Positions 1 through 8,781 of a stretch of DNA of 10,617 nucleotides are shown piece after piece (the stretch's first letter is position 1; every line of letters starts with the position of its first letter). The position numbers and the translations under genes are program-made. Under the pieces are notes generated by a model that did no database searches, was not told the origin of the DNA, and saw nothing but the letters and a program-made list of their open reading frames with translations. The stretch comes from Acanthaster planci (lineage: Eukaryota > Echinodermata > Asteroidea > Valvatida > Acanthasteridae). The stretch is taken from contig NW_019092005.1 in the NCBI RefSeq assembly GCF_001949145.1, forward strand, positions 1 through 10,617, read 5' to 3'.

Positions 1-36
1 GTACTGACCACAGTTCTCAGCTCGCATTTTGATCAA
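1..36 (-). CDS. PLXN: Plexin coding exon 5, start only (PSI domain begins)
   Basis: A strong acceptor (TTTCTCCTTTCTTCCCACAG, AG at 38-37) opens this exon in phase 0. The exon reads LIKMRAENCGQY before the window ends. Joined to exon 4 it gives LTEQT|LIKMRAENCGQY, matching the plexin MTExxVTRVPVESCxxY junction into the first PSI cysteine. The exon is cut by the window edge. Confidence 0.87.
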   Translation of the reverse strand, partial: MIKMRAENCGQY

Positions 37-3000
37 CTGTGGGAAGAAAGGAGAAATATCTGATTCTGTGGCTCACCTACTGTCTGTCAAAGGCCGTGAT
101 GATTCGCCGAACGCATTTTAGGAATATAGAGATTAAAAGTGAGATTTACATTCGTTGTTCTCCTTCCTTTTTTAAAGCTTTTAACTTGAACTTGAAAATA
201 ATTACATTTTGTATTAATAATATCAGTCAAAAATCAGTAGTACAAATTAATTGCCTTGAATGTCTTCCATACTTTAATGAAAGTGAAAAACTTTTAAAAC
301 AATGAACTTTTCAATTACTATTATTGTATATCATGTGAGAGTTTGAAACTAATCATTTTCCACATGCAGTCTACACCTTCATTGCATCCCATCTTGCATG
401 AAAAGATATAAACTTGGAAAAGTTTGATGGGATGTACAACTTGAAGTTGGAGTAAACCTGGAGTTACTTTTTAAACATACCGTTTGTTCAGTGAGTACAT
501 GCATTTCTGTGGTTGTGTCGTTTATTGTCATGTCCGTCAGTACCGGACGGGAATCTAAAATCACTCTTTCATACAACCTTGCTGCAGTATTATTTTCGAT
601 GTGAACCTGAATCATGCAAAAGAAATTCGCATGGCATTAAGTATAGTGTAAAATGACAACGTTTGGTGAGTAAACTTAAATTTCTTTGCAGATCTTTGCA
701 GTGAGAAGATTTAACATGTTTGACTAAAATTGACTTTGACTAAAAATACTGATTGGGTAAATAAGTTTGAAGGAGAGACAGTGCAGGTCTACTTTTTAAA
801 AATTTATAAATCCTCCTTCTGTGGATATCAACCGATGAGATTGCTACTGGTAAATTGTAAAGTTCCCTAGGTTCAGAAGAACAGAAAGAAAGGCTGCGAT
901 CTCTTTAAAACGATACTTTCAGAAGAGCTCCCCTTGACGTTCCCAAAAAGGCCACAGTATGGTTGAATTCAGTGCTGGTAATGATGGATGACATCAGGGT
1001 ACCTGAAGAAAAATTGTTCGTTGATTTCAATGGCTCAGTTACTTCACTTAGTTTTGAAGGATATAGCATTCTCATGGTAAAAAATATTGTATACAGGTTT
1101 ACCTTCTTTAATTTTACTGCCCTCTAGAAGATGAGAATAAACGAAGAAATACAAATTAATCATGCATAACATATTGCAAAGTGCTTTACATAAGCGAATC
1201 TCTATAAACATACTGAGCTTGAAAAGAAAACAACCTTACATCTACACACTCAAAACAAATGATTACCTGGCTCTTCCAGCAAGGCTGTAGACGAGACTGG
1301 AGTGATCCCTTTGGCATACTTGTACAGCGAATTCGTGTCATCAGCAACAGGATTACACAAAAAGTTGTCGGGTTGAACATTCTGTTGGCAAAATCAAATC
1401 CAACCTGTTTAACAAAGATTTCCGCAGAAGATTTAACAACCCTGAAAGAGCCGGGTGCAGAATCGCCCCCTCGACAATTTTCCGATATCGCCACAGTGCA
1501 TTTTTTTCCAAGAGTTGCACCTTAAGGAGTTCTTAGATTAACTCTTTGCAGTCATTTTTAAACCAATGTTGTGAAAATCGAATATAAAGTTCTTACGCAG
1601 GTCGAATTTTAATGCCCGTTGGCTGGCACACGTAGCCTTGAACTTCAAATGACCGCAACAACAAAACCATGCGCCTGATCAAGTACAATCTTCCTGTTTG
1701 TAATGATAAAGTGTTTTACACCCAAACTAAGTTTTAAAAAGAAAAAACTGGCAGAGCCGAGTTCTCCGGAAGGGGGTAATCCGCCCACTGGCTATGAGAT
1801 GGGCCAAAATAAGCCGGCACTTTTTGTGTTAATAATGTAGCCCAAAAGAGTGTCTCCATTGGACAATTTTTCCGCCGCACGTCTCATTAGTCAGTATTCT
1901 CTGTAAATGTGGTATCGATGCATCACGGTTTTTGTGTTGGTGTGTGCAGAAAAAATTCGTACACTAGATGGAACCTGCTAATGTCCTTTTCTTTTTTAAG
2001 CACTAAAATTTTAATCTTTAAAATAGATAAACTGCAGCATACCTTCTTTACGTCTTTCTCATGTGAATATTAAGAACTTTTTAGCTAATATAGTACATCA
2101 TGAATTATTTCTCAAATTATGTGGATTGTGTAGCGATGCAGTGAATTTAAATAAATGAATAGATTCATGCAATATTCCAATCTCTCCCATAATCTGATTT
2201 ACTTTTCAGAAAGTTGCTACAAAGAGAGCCCTGCAAATTAATAGCCTATAAAGTGTGCATTTCCACCATGAATGCAGCCTTAAACTGTTTGTCTAGAGGC
2301 AGATGATATCAGTCATCCTGTACACAAACAATGCTGAGTGGGGAGGTGACAAGACAATCTTTTTACCCACCTGAAATTAATTTCAGAGACATCCATCCAA
2401 ACAGCCTACAGAGTATGCATCTCCATCCCAAATAAAACCCCTTGCTGCTTCTCTAAAACCCAGAGGAGCAGTACTCAGTGCTGCTTCTCTGAAGCCAATC
2501 AAGATTTGAGTCACACAATGCTGAACGTCACTCTGACTTACCCTAAATTTACTACATGTAGAACCATGCAAATAGCTTATTTTGTAGTCCTCTCCATCCT
2601 GAATACAACCCCGCACTGCCTCTGTGAAGCCAGCCAAGATGTCAGTCATCCTGTACACACACACTGCTGAATGGTCGGTAGGTATATGACTGGTGCCCTG
2701 AGCTCCTTGGTTCTTGGCAAACACAGCATACAACACCTGCTTGTCTGCATGGAGACCCCATGATGCGGCTAGATCAGGTCCTGCTGGTCCAAAGTGAGCT
2801 GCTTGCACCAAGCTGTACACACTACCATCTGATCCACTGCACTGCATGGTGATTTCGGTGTATGCATCTAGATTTGGGCCTGTCTGACAGACTCTGCTGA
2901 TCTTGGAAACATAATGAGCAGACATCAGATCCTCTTTGTGGGAGGCAATGAAATACGTGAATCCAGTGAAGTCAAAAGTTGTAACGTACTTAATGGTAAA

Positions 3001-3666
3001 GTCAACCCCTGAGGCAGCGCCACTGAGAAAAACTGCATTATGTAATAAAACACTTAAAATGGGATTGCTTGTAAGATTCCTTCTTGTGATTGCTGGAAAT
3101 TGTGCTTTACTGATAACATTTTCACCAGTATACGTGACAGCAACATAAAGCATTTTGTTCGAATCTCTTTTGGGGCCAATCAGACTAACAGTAGTTGCAT
3201 CCTCGAACCCTGCGACATTCGGGGTTGATTCACTCTCTACAATACTTATATCCCGTAGATGTCGTAACTGACATATACCATCAAACACGCCACCACAGGT
3301 TATCAGACTGTTCGGCCGAGTACTGTCAACTACCAGTATCTTGTTGTAGTTATTTGTACGACGACACGGCATCCCATTGTAAGGCATACTGTCATCACAC
3401 GTTGAAGCATTCTGTATCTGCTCCAACCTACTATTGAACCTGTACAACCAATTGACAGCTCCAACATAGACATCACCATGATCACTCAAGGTAAAATGGT
3501 TGAACGTTTGGGCTCGAGGTACATCTTCTTGATCAGGATTATGGAAGCTGGCTAGCTCATAGGCTGACAGATCTCCTTGCCACTCCGCCGATGCCATGCA
3601 AACATCTATGATCAGCAATAGACCAACTAACGACAGAAAGGATATAGACAGGGCAGGGAGCTCCAT
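1..3666 (-). CDS. PLXN: Plexin, B-like: signal peptide, full sema domain, start of PSI (5' part of gene, five exons)
   Basis: Plexins are single-pass cell-surface receptors for semaphorins; the sema domain, a seven-bladed propeller, binds ligand. The coding exons are 3666-2542, 1381-1267, 1002-917, 606-481 and 36-1 (496 codons, no stop), and the gene continues past the left edge. Residues 1-27 are a signal peptide, with likely cleavage at A-S-A|E. Family landmarks in order: VYVGAVNWLYRF (66-77), NKILVVD (108-114), CGGVFDGICQLRHL (124-137), SKISRVC (254-260), VLYAVFAKNQG (311-321), C371 and C384 flanking an exon junction, TVAFLGTSRGALLK (429-442), PVLTDM (463-468), and ENCGQY (491-496), where the PSI domain begins. 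Possible N-glycosylation sites are N86, N197, N427, N447 and N471. The TVAFLGT and TLIKM stretches look more like plexin B than A, from memory of the family; the class is inferred, the family is firm. The transmembrane and GAP parts must lie beyond the window. Confidence 0.93.
37..480 (-). other. Plexin intron between coding exons 4 and 5
   Basis: The intron is 444 nt, begins GTATGT and ends in a long pyrimidine tract plus CACAG, in phase 0. A plus-strand open frame across 39-305 has no family resemblance and is taken as chance. Confidence 0.8.
481..606 (-). CDS. PLXN: Plexin coding exon 4 (end of sema)
   Basis: The exon is 126 nt (42 codons), phase 0 at both ends. The acceptor is TTGCATGATTCAG (AG at 608-607) and the donor ACG|GTATGT (GT at 480-479). 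It starts VHIENNTAARLYERV and continues through SRPVLTDM to MHVLTEQT. This is the plexin stretch YExVxxxxGxPVLRDMxxxxxxxxLYVMTExxV just before the PSI domain. The open frame reads through both splice sites (615-379), but the residues after the donor lose any plexin character. Confidence 0.92.
607..916 (-). other. Plexin intron between coding exons 3 and 4
   Basis: The intron is 310 nt, begins GTATCG and ends TTGCATGATTCAG, in phase 0. I see no feature within it. Confidence 0.8.
917..1002 (-). CDS. PLXN: Plexin coding exon 3 (last sema blade)
   Basis: The exon is 86 nt, running from phase 1 to phase 0. The acceptor is CAATTTTTCTTCAG|GTACCC (AG at 1004-1003). The donor is AAA|GTATCG (GT at 916-915), which is weak at +5. 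The G left over from exon 2 plus GT makes a glycine, followed by TLMSSIITSTEFNHTVAFLG and TSRGALLK. This matches the plexin LTAVAAY...TVVFVGTxxGxLKK strand pair. Length and both phases are exactly what is needed to join exons 2 and 4, which supports the call despite the weak donor. N427 is in an NHT glycosylation sequon. Confidence 0.88.
1003..1266 (-). other. Plexin intron between coding exons 2 and 3
   Basis: The intron is 264 nt, begins GTAATC and ends TTTTTCTTCAG. It interrupts a codon after its first base (glycine 414). Nothing else is recognised in it. Confidence 0.8.
1267..1381 (-). CDS. PLXN: Plexin coding exon 2 (late sema)
   Basis: The exon is 115 nt and enters in phase 0 after TTTTGCCAACAG (AG at 1383-1382). 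It leaves in phase 1 at CCAG|GTAATC (GT at 1266-1265). It reads NVQPDNFLCNPVADD and ends ...STALLEEPG. Joined to exon 1 it gives TCSKFR|NVQPDNFLC. This lines up with the plexin pattern in which two cysteines about a dozen residues apart precede the last propeller blade (GC...DDFCG in vertebrate plexin A). A longer open frame covers the same DNA in another register (minus 1494-1186), and a third runs on the plus strand. Neither continues the plexin, and both are shadows. Confidence 0.87.
2197..2347 (-). pseudogene. Exon-tail copy C, decayed
   Basis: This copy starts in register as VYRMTDI, then reaches a TAG. A frameshift later it reads INLQGSLCSNF, against SYLHGSTCSKF in the real exon, with another TAG just before. 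The former donor is now GTAAAT. The stops and frameshift show it is not used in the plexin frame. It is a broken copy within the first coding intron. Confidence 0.72.
2365..2532 (-). pseudogene. Exon-tail copy B, still open in the plexin frame
   Basis: This copy continues the plexin frame past the real donor. It reads ILIGFREAALSTAPLGFREA then ARGFIWDGDAYSVGCLDGCL, with a stop at 2383. Compare ILAGFTEAVRGCIQDGEDYK in the true exon. GFREAA appears twice because GCTGCTTCTCT (plus strand, near 2445 and 2480) is repeated within the unit. The part matching the VYRMTD segment of unit A is shortened. A good donor, CAG|GTGGGT (GT at 2370-2369), follows the stop by a few codons. It is probably decaying, but it could serve as an alternative exon end that truncates the protein. 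Confidence 0.65.
2542..3666 (-). CDS. PLXN: Plexin coding exon 1: signal peptide and most of the sema domain
   Basis: This large exon gives 375 codons and ends in phase 0 at AGG|GTAAGT (donor GT at 2541-2540). I start it at the ATG at 3666-3664, which has A at -3 and G at +4 and is followed directly by a hydrophobic signal peptide (MELPALSISFLSLVGLLLII). The open frame extends upstream to a TTG at 3720 and on to the exon edge, but there is no earlier ATG in the exon. The frame also reads past the donor to a stop at 2383. That extra part is a duplicated exon tail and not sema sequence. Nine cysteines in the mature part sit at 90, 101, 124, 132, 260, 276, 336, 354 and 371. A very large first coding exon is usual for plexin genes. 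Confidence 0.93.
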
Positions 3667-3730
3667 ATTACTTAAAAAGAGATTAACAGACTTGTGTTGT
3701 TGAAGTTTGGAATTCGACAAATGTGGGCGT
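3667..3730 (-). other. 5' UTR part of plexin exon, with splice acceptor at its 5' end
   Basis: On the minus strand, TTTTGCTTTTACAG ends at 3731, followed by the exon at 3730. This pyrimidine-rich tract plus CAG is a good acceptor, so at least one non-coding exon lies upstream. No in-frame stop separates the exon edge from the ATG at 3666. An N-terminal extension from an upstream exon is therefore formally possible, but the signal peptide starting at that ATG argues against it. Confidence 0.75.
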
Positions 3731-6480
3731 CTGTAAAAGCAAAAGGAAATGGGTTACTGTTGTAGGGATGAAGTGACGAAATGTTTTTGAAAGGGATTTT
3801 ATTTGCATTTTTCATTACTCTTAAGCAGAGTTCGAGGGGAAAGGATTTACGGTGTAAATGTTTTTGTGCACGTCCTTTACCGGGATGGCTCTTATACTGC
3901 TGATTCAGTCAAAGTAAAGAGTAATTCAGTTGGTTGACAAGAAGTTATTTTTGTTGAAACTTTTGAAAATTATTGGCTGTGGTACCAAGGTCGGCGCCGT
4001 CAATCAGCAAACCAAACCGTCGGGGCAATACCTGAGGAATACCCGAGTTTTTATCGTTTGTGGCCTTCCGACCAAAAAACAAAGGTGTCCAGTGCCTTTA
4101 AGTCATCCATTACTAGCACTGGCCTAGGTAGGGTTTTGTGCGCACGGTTCAAAATAACATTGTTTGTTTGGCTTGTATGATAAATATCGTAAAATAAGGT
4201 TGTTAAAATACTTCGGAGATAACAGTCGATTTGGTGGTTTTTGATGGATGCTTTTTTCATCTATTGTCATTGTCCAGGCTGTGCATTTATTGTCTATTTC
4301 CACTGTTCTAATTTCACTTTCAGAATTTACGAAAGTCCTCTTGTGCTATCAACTATATATTTTAAAAATGTGAAGTGCGCTTTCAAAGTCTGTTTTTAAA
4401 CATTTTCCATACATTTGGTCGAGATATATATTCTCAAGTTTGTTCGTGAAGTCTGCATTTAGAAACCTTGTTTCTATCTAGGACACAAACAGTTTTCACG
4501 AGATACATTTTTCCATGTTCATTAATCATACATTATATTTTCCACTATATTTTTGGAGATTTGTTTAAAGTTTGTTTCTCAGTATGCTCACCATTTGAGA
4601 TTCGTTTGGGAAAAGTGGACCTGAGCTAAAATTTGTCAAGATGGCACTTCTTAGCTCCGTTGAGTGCTTTGAGACAACTTCTCCGTCTAGGCCCTATGAC
4701 AACATGCGCTAAACATTACAACTTAAACATTTGGGAATTTTCAGTGCAAATACACGAAGACTGATAATTGGGTCATTTATTGTCTTCTGATAGGACAGGT
4801 TTATTTCCCGAACAAACAAGTTTGGAACTTGCAACCTGGCAAAACTTACCAAATGTTAATCCAGACACAGATGTCCACATCACCCGATCGTAGGTCATAT
4901 TACCAGATCCCGTGCATTAGCTGAATATGAGTCCCAAGAGTTGAGCAATTCGTCCACTACGTTGATCAGCAAGAAATCAACGAATTTCAGTGGGCTGGCT
5001 GGAAAATCAAACTCGAGGGATTAGGGTAGACTGTCTTACAGATTGGGTCAATTTGTCGGTCGCATTCGAGGTTAGGTAAAAATAGGATTGCATACAATGC
5101 CGGTTGATCCCAGCACTGGAACAAACACCCAAACACACAATACTCTGCTCACTTTTTACGAATTGGTTAAAAAACGAAACCGTGAGTGATGTTTCATGAA
5201 TCTTGTTTTTCTTTTATAGTCATGCACCCCTCAATCTTTCTGCAAAACTCCAACGTACTCTTCTGCATCCAACTGCTAATGTATTACGACCATCAGCCAA
5301 TCATAGTCTACTATTACAGCGTCGGTGACTTCCGAGTGTTCCTACGCTGTATCAGAGCTGTCCACGCCTTCAAAATGGTTCCGGCCAACTGGAGCTTTTT
5401 ACTTTCATGTGAATAATTTACCTACAATAGCACAAAAAAACTTTTGCAACCCATCTACTGCATGTTGCACGACGTCCACTGGAGTCAGCCTTCTGCATTC
5501 TATTGACCTGATATTTCGACGGCTGTCTATTCGAAGGCTACTGAAGCTGCACTTATTCAACAGGGGGCTCTGCTGTGTGCATTGATCTAAGCAACTTTAC
5601 AGGTTGGTGATACATGGACATTGGATTCTTTTAAAGTTTTATTTAAGCAGAAGTTTCTGAGATTAAACAGAATTGTGAACGGATACTATATAATAATCAC
5701 TTCCCGTGACTTTATGTTGACTTTGAAATCAAGAATGGAACAGAATACAGATTCTTCAATGTAGAGGTGATGGTTGCTGCCCCCAAATGGCTCAGAAGTG
5801 GTTAAAACTACTCAATGTGTACGCCTGAATTGAATATAAGAATGGTCCAACAATTAATCCGTACTGCAGAATATGGCATATGTATGCTGAGACTAGTCTT
5901 TGCCCGTAAGTTGAGAATGGCTCTTTTGCAAATTGGTTGGCTTTCCTATTTGTTAAAAGTTGGGACTTCCAAAGCTTTCTCGTCTTCATCCACTTCTTAT
6001 ATTACAATTTAATGTAAGGATTAGAGCATTCGTGACTACTTTAGGGTACTTTTACTTATTCAGGGCAATACACGAGTACAAATTTAAAGACGGCATCTTT
6101 TGAGGAAAACAATTCAGAGAAGTGTATCCTTCCGATGTAGTAGGTCGATTTTCGTGTCTTCATCAGAATATACTTGACATGAGTGATTCTTTATTAGTTC
6201 AGCTTTCCATTTTAGAATTTGCCCTTCGTGTTCACCGGGTACCCAGTGTCAACGTTTCGCAGCGCTCATTTGTATATTTCTACTAGTATACCAAAAACAC
6301 ATGGTAGAAGAGCTATGTGGGAGTTGTCAGTAAGAGCCAGGTTTTCTTATTAATTCACAGAAAAGGAAGCTACCTCGTTTAGGAGAACGAGTACAGCACG
6401 TTCTTCGAAATATACATATAATTAGCTGTTCTCACAACAACTACACAACTCTAAACATCTTTACAGATTTGCACTGTAAT
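3731..6480. other. Region upstream of the plexin exon; nothing firmly recognised
   Basis: This is AT-rich non-coding-looking sequence, probably plexin intron or 5' flank because an acceptor lies at 3731. Short open frames on both strands (for example at 4051-4260 and 5186-5585) have no domain, no supporting splice pattern and no family resemblance. A minus-strand donor-like ATTTG|GTAAGT ends at 4850 (GT at 4849-4848) and could close a non-coding 5' exon. The sequence alone does not prove this. No promoter could be placed. Confidence 0.5.
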
Positions 6481-7412
6481 GCTGCATCCATCTCACCTGC
6501 CTCCTTATCTATTAGGGTCATTTTCTTGCACTTTTACTTTCCTGCAAGTGCCTTTCTCCTCTTCCTTTTTTCAGCCGTGTTTTAGGTTGGATCCCAGCGT
6601 CCATCATCTACTGTAGCTAACACAGAAAATATTTGTTGCGAATGAACTTCATTCTTCATCATCTCGACCAGTCTGTTTTCAACCTCATCTCTGTGAAACA
6701 AAGGTGTTTCCTGACCTTGAACATTCCATTCTATTTGCTTCATCGACCCCCGTCTGTAGTTATCTTCAACAATGGAACTCTTCAGCTTCTTCTCTTAATG
6801 ACTTCATCAGGATTTTACAATGAATTACAATGCTTATTCAGTCAGCTTTATGAATGTCTGCCTTCATTACAGTTTTATCAGTTCGTTGACTCTGCCTACT
6901 GCCTGCTGTTCTCATTCGCCTACCTTGTCAAGCTTATTTTACATATTCCCTTCACAATTAATTCAATGCGTCCCTTGAACCATGACAACTTCCGGCATGG
7001 TTTTATGTGGTTTCGGTATTCAAGCGCTCTGATAGTCTACCTCTTTCATTCATCTGTCTTCTCTGGCCGTGTTCGGGATCTCTACAGTCTTGATTCTCTA
7101 TTTCTACGCTAGGTATCAGGCCTATAAGTTCTTAAAATACCCGGTAGCATTTCATAGTGACAACTGATTAAACTCCGATTTTCGCCATCCATCAAAGTAT
7201 CGGGTCGCATTAAATAAAACCTTGAACAGTGCTGTTGGTGCAGCATATTTCACGCATTTACCCATGCTGGTTCTTTTCCTCATCAGCAGGCACAGTATTC
7301 TTCCTCGGTGGAAACACTTCCTGCTTACAGTGTGGTTGCATGCACTTTCTTGTCATTTTAATTGTAAACAGCGTTTAACAGCGCTTACGTCCTAGTTCTC
7401 TAGAAATGACGA
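6481..7412. other. Pyrimidine-rich stretch with opposed open frames; origin unknown
   Basis: The plus strand is rich in C and T. It carries an open frame from ATG 6642 to 7112 (156 residues, hydrophobic, no domain recognised). Against it, the minus strand has a 70-codon open frame (6794-6582) with a hydrophilic composition more like ordinary protein, containing IEWNVQGQETPLFHRDE. Neither has clear splice sites or a family I recognise. Strand bias in composition alone can keep such frames open, so I do not call a gene here. Confidence 0.3.
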
Positions 7413-7889
7413 GTAAACGCTGCGCAAGAATCCGTTGACAGCACTCATCTGGTTGACTACATCAAGGAGTCCATACTCTCTATTATGGGTACCTTCAAAT
7501 ACTCTGCTATTTGAGAAAAACCTCGTCAAACCCCAATTGAAGAGCTTCAGCAAACTGACTTCATCGTGACTCGTCAAGATCCTGGATGAGTTTGCGACCA
7601 CGCTCAACATGAACACGTTACTCAGCGTGACAGCTTTGGGCTCATTACACTATGCTGACTTCTGGAGACGGGTGCCTTAATTAAAGAGCAAGGCTTTAAT
7701 ATCATCGCCCCTTCTTTTCTTTGCTGTATTTCATTCAATCTTCATTTTACCACCCCTGTGTCGTCATCACAGATGTCGGCCACAGCGGTTCAGGTAGAGG
7801 GTTACTTTCCCACTGGAGTCTTCTGCCCCGTTCGTCATAAAACTACGACTCTAGCTCCTCATTCTATGAGACGTTATTCCAGCTTTTAG
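7413..7889 (+). pseudogene. Possible decayed coding sequence, family unknown
   Basis: One plus-strand frame stays open for about 158 codons apart from three stops, all TGA (7512, 7587, 7656). These could be former CGA arginine codons lost by CpG decay. Protein-like stretches are SVDSTHLVDYIKESILSIMG, EKPRQTPIEELQQTDFIVT and AVQVEGYFPTGVFCPVRHK. The next frame also holds a plausible piece, LVKILDEFATTLNMNTLLSV, between stops at about 7568 and 7680, so a frameshift is possible. A minus-strand frame (7616-7392) overlaps and may be the shadow. I recognise no family. A dead mobile element or processed copy is a guess. Confidence 0.25.
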
Positions 7890-8781
7890 GTGACTGTTTT
7901 GTACCGCTCACTTCAAACTGCTTGCCAATCGATTGTGACTGATTAACAGCGCCATGTCACCATCGAGTTAAGATTTACCTCTAAATCAGCTGTTTTTATA
8001 ATCTCCGGTAAAACTGCCATGAAAGTACTGTTTATTCCATGTACTTGTAGGCTAATGATCCGTCCAAATCACAGGCGAAGGGGCAGTGAATTGAAAAAGA
8101 AAGGAGAAGTCAAGGTGTGTGAAAACATGATTTGAAAATACACAGAGAAGCAATAGTCAATGTTGACATATTCGGAAGCACAAACCATGGCGTATATGTT
8201 GCTTGAGAAACTTTATTTTATTGCTACAACCTTTATAAACAGTATATAGCGCGTCCTAAAAGACACATTTGAACAGTGATTTGTTGCCTCGGTCTTGTGA
8301 CATGACCCCGTTTTCACGTACCAACGTGAAGAGCATCTTAACAGGGAAAAATTATTCAGAATTAACTCCCTTTTGACTGAACATAATAAACACAATCGGT
8401 ATGTCTTTCACACAAAGAATCTTGAGTATCGGCCATTTGTAGAAATGCTGTGTATGAACAATGTTATTGATAATCATAAATGCAGCTGCTAGTTGGCCAA
8501 AATGATAAGTCTCAGCATACCCTTCTCTTGAACAATTCTGAATCGTGGTATCATATGATATGAAAACTATGTAATGAAATATGAATAATTTTTTTTTTAA
8601 GTAACGCAATTCTCCGTATTTGATTTTTAGCCTGAACATCGGCCCAAGGCATGCAAAACCACTTACACAGTGAGGGAAGAAATTAATGGCACTAAAAATC
8701 TCAGCAGAATAATTAAACTGTTTGCCTTTAATTTAACTTTAAATATCAGATGAGCCTATACATTATTCTGAACTACAGAGG
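7890..8781. other. No recognised feature
   Basis: AT-rich sequence with a run of ten T at 8589-8598. Minus-strand open frames at 8213-8639 show no domain or codon-level sign of selection and look like chance. Confidence 0.5.

Larger units (their letters stand above)
1382..2541 (-). other. Plexin intron between coding exons 1 and 2
   Basis: The intron is 1160 nt, with GT at 2541-2540 and AG at 1383-1382. Its 5' third is filled by exon-tail copies B and C. From about 2195 down to 1382 I see no further coding match to plexins. A slightly GC-richer patch at about 1740-1900 has no recognisable content. Confidence 0.8.
2195..2680 (-). repeat. PLXN: Tandem triplication of the tail of plexin exon 1 plus its donor site
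   Basis: Three diverged units of about 150-170 bp follow head to tail on the minus strand. Unit A (about 2680-2536) is the real exon end plus its donor. Unit B (about 2532-2365) and unit C (about 2347-2197) lie in the intron. Shared landmarks are ATTCAGCAGTGTG at the start of A (TTCAGCATTGTG in B, CTCAGCATTGTT in C), GTACAGGATGACTGA in A and C, GGCTTCACAGAGGCAG in A against GGCTTCAGAGAAGCAG in B, and ATTTGCATGGTTCT in A against ATTTGCAGGGCTCT in C. All end at a donor or its remnant: AGG|GTAAGT (A), CAG|GTGGGT (B), AAA|GTAAAT (C). Divergence judged by eye is substantial, so the duplications are old. Confidence 0.82.

Noticed and set aside
1186-1494. 102-codon minus-strand frame and 88-codon plus-strand frame over plexin exon 2
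   Set aside because: Both cross the exon 2 splice sites in the wrong register. The plexin-compatible frame is a different one, supported by phase.
2936-3437. Plus-strand open frames at 2936-3148 and 3195-3437
   Set aside because: They are antisense shadows of the large plexin exon.
3667-3720. TTG-initiated start of the plexin frame at 3720
   Set aside because: TTG is not a normal start for an animal gene. The ATG at 3666 has good context and leads straight into a signal peptide.
4089-4122. 7-bp perfect stem CCAGTGC/GCACTGG with 20-nt loop
   Set aside because: Too short and isolated to separate from chance, with no terminator or RNA context.
5295-5303. AGCCAATCA, a CCAAT-box match, and octamer ATTTGCAT at 3801-3808
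   Set aside because: Single short motifs with no other promoter signal nearby; expected by chance in 10 kb.
7771-7830. tRNA-derived SINE with degenerate A and B boxes (GGCCACAGCGGTT and GGTTACTTTCC)
   Set aside because: The B-box match is poor and the box spacing is far shorter than in tRNA-derived promoters. No tail or target duplication was seen.
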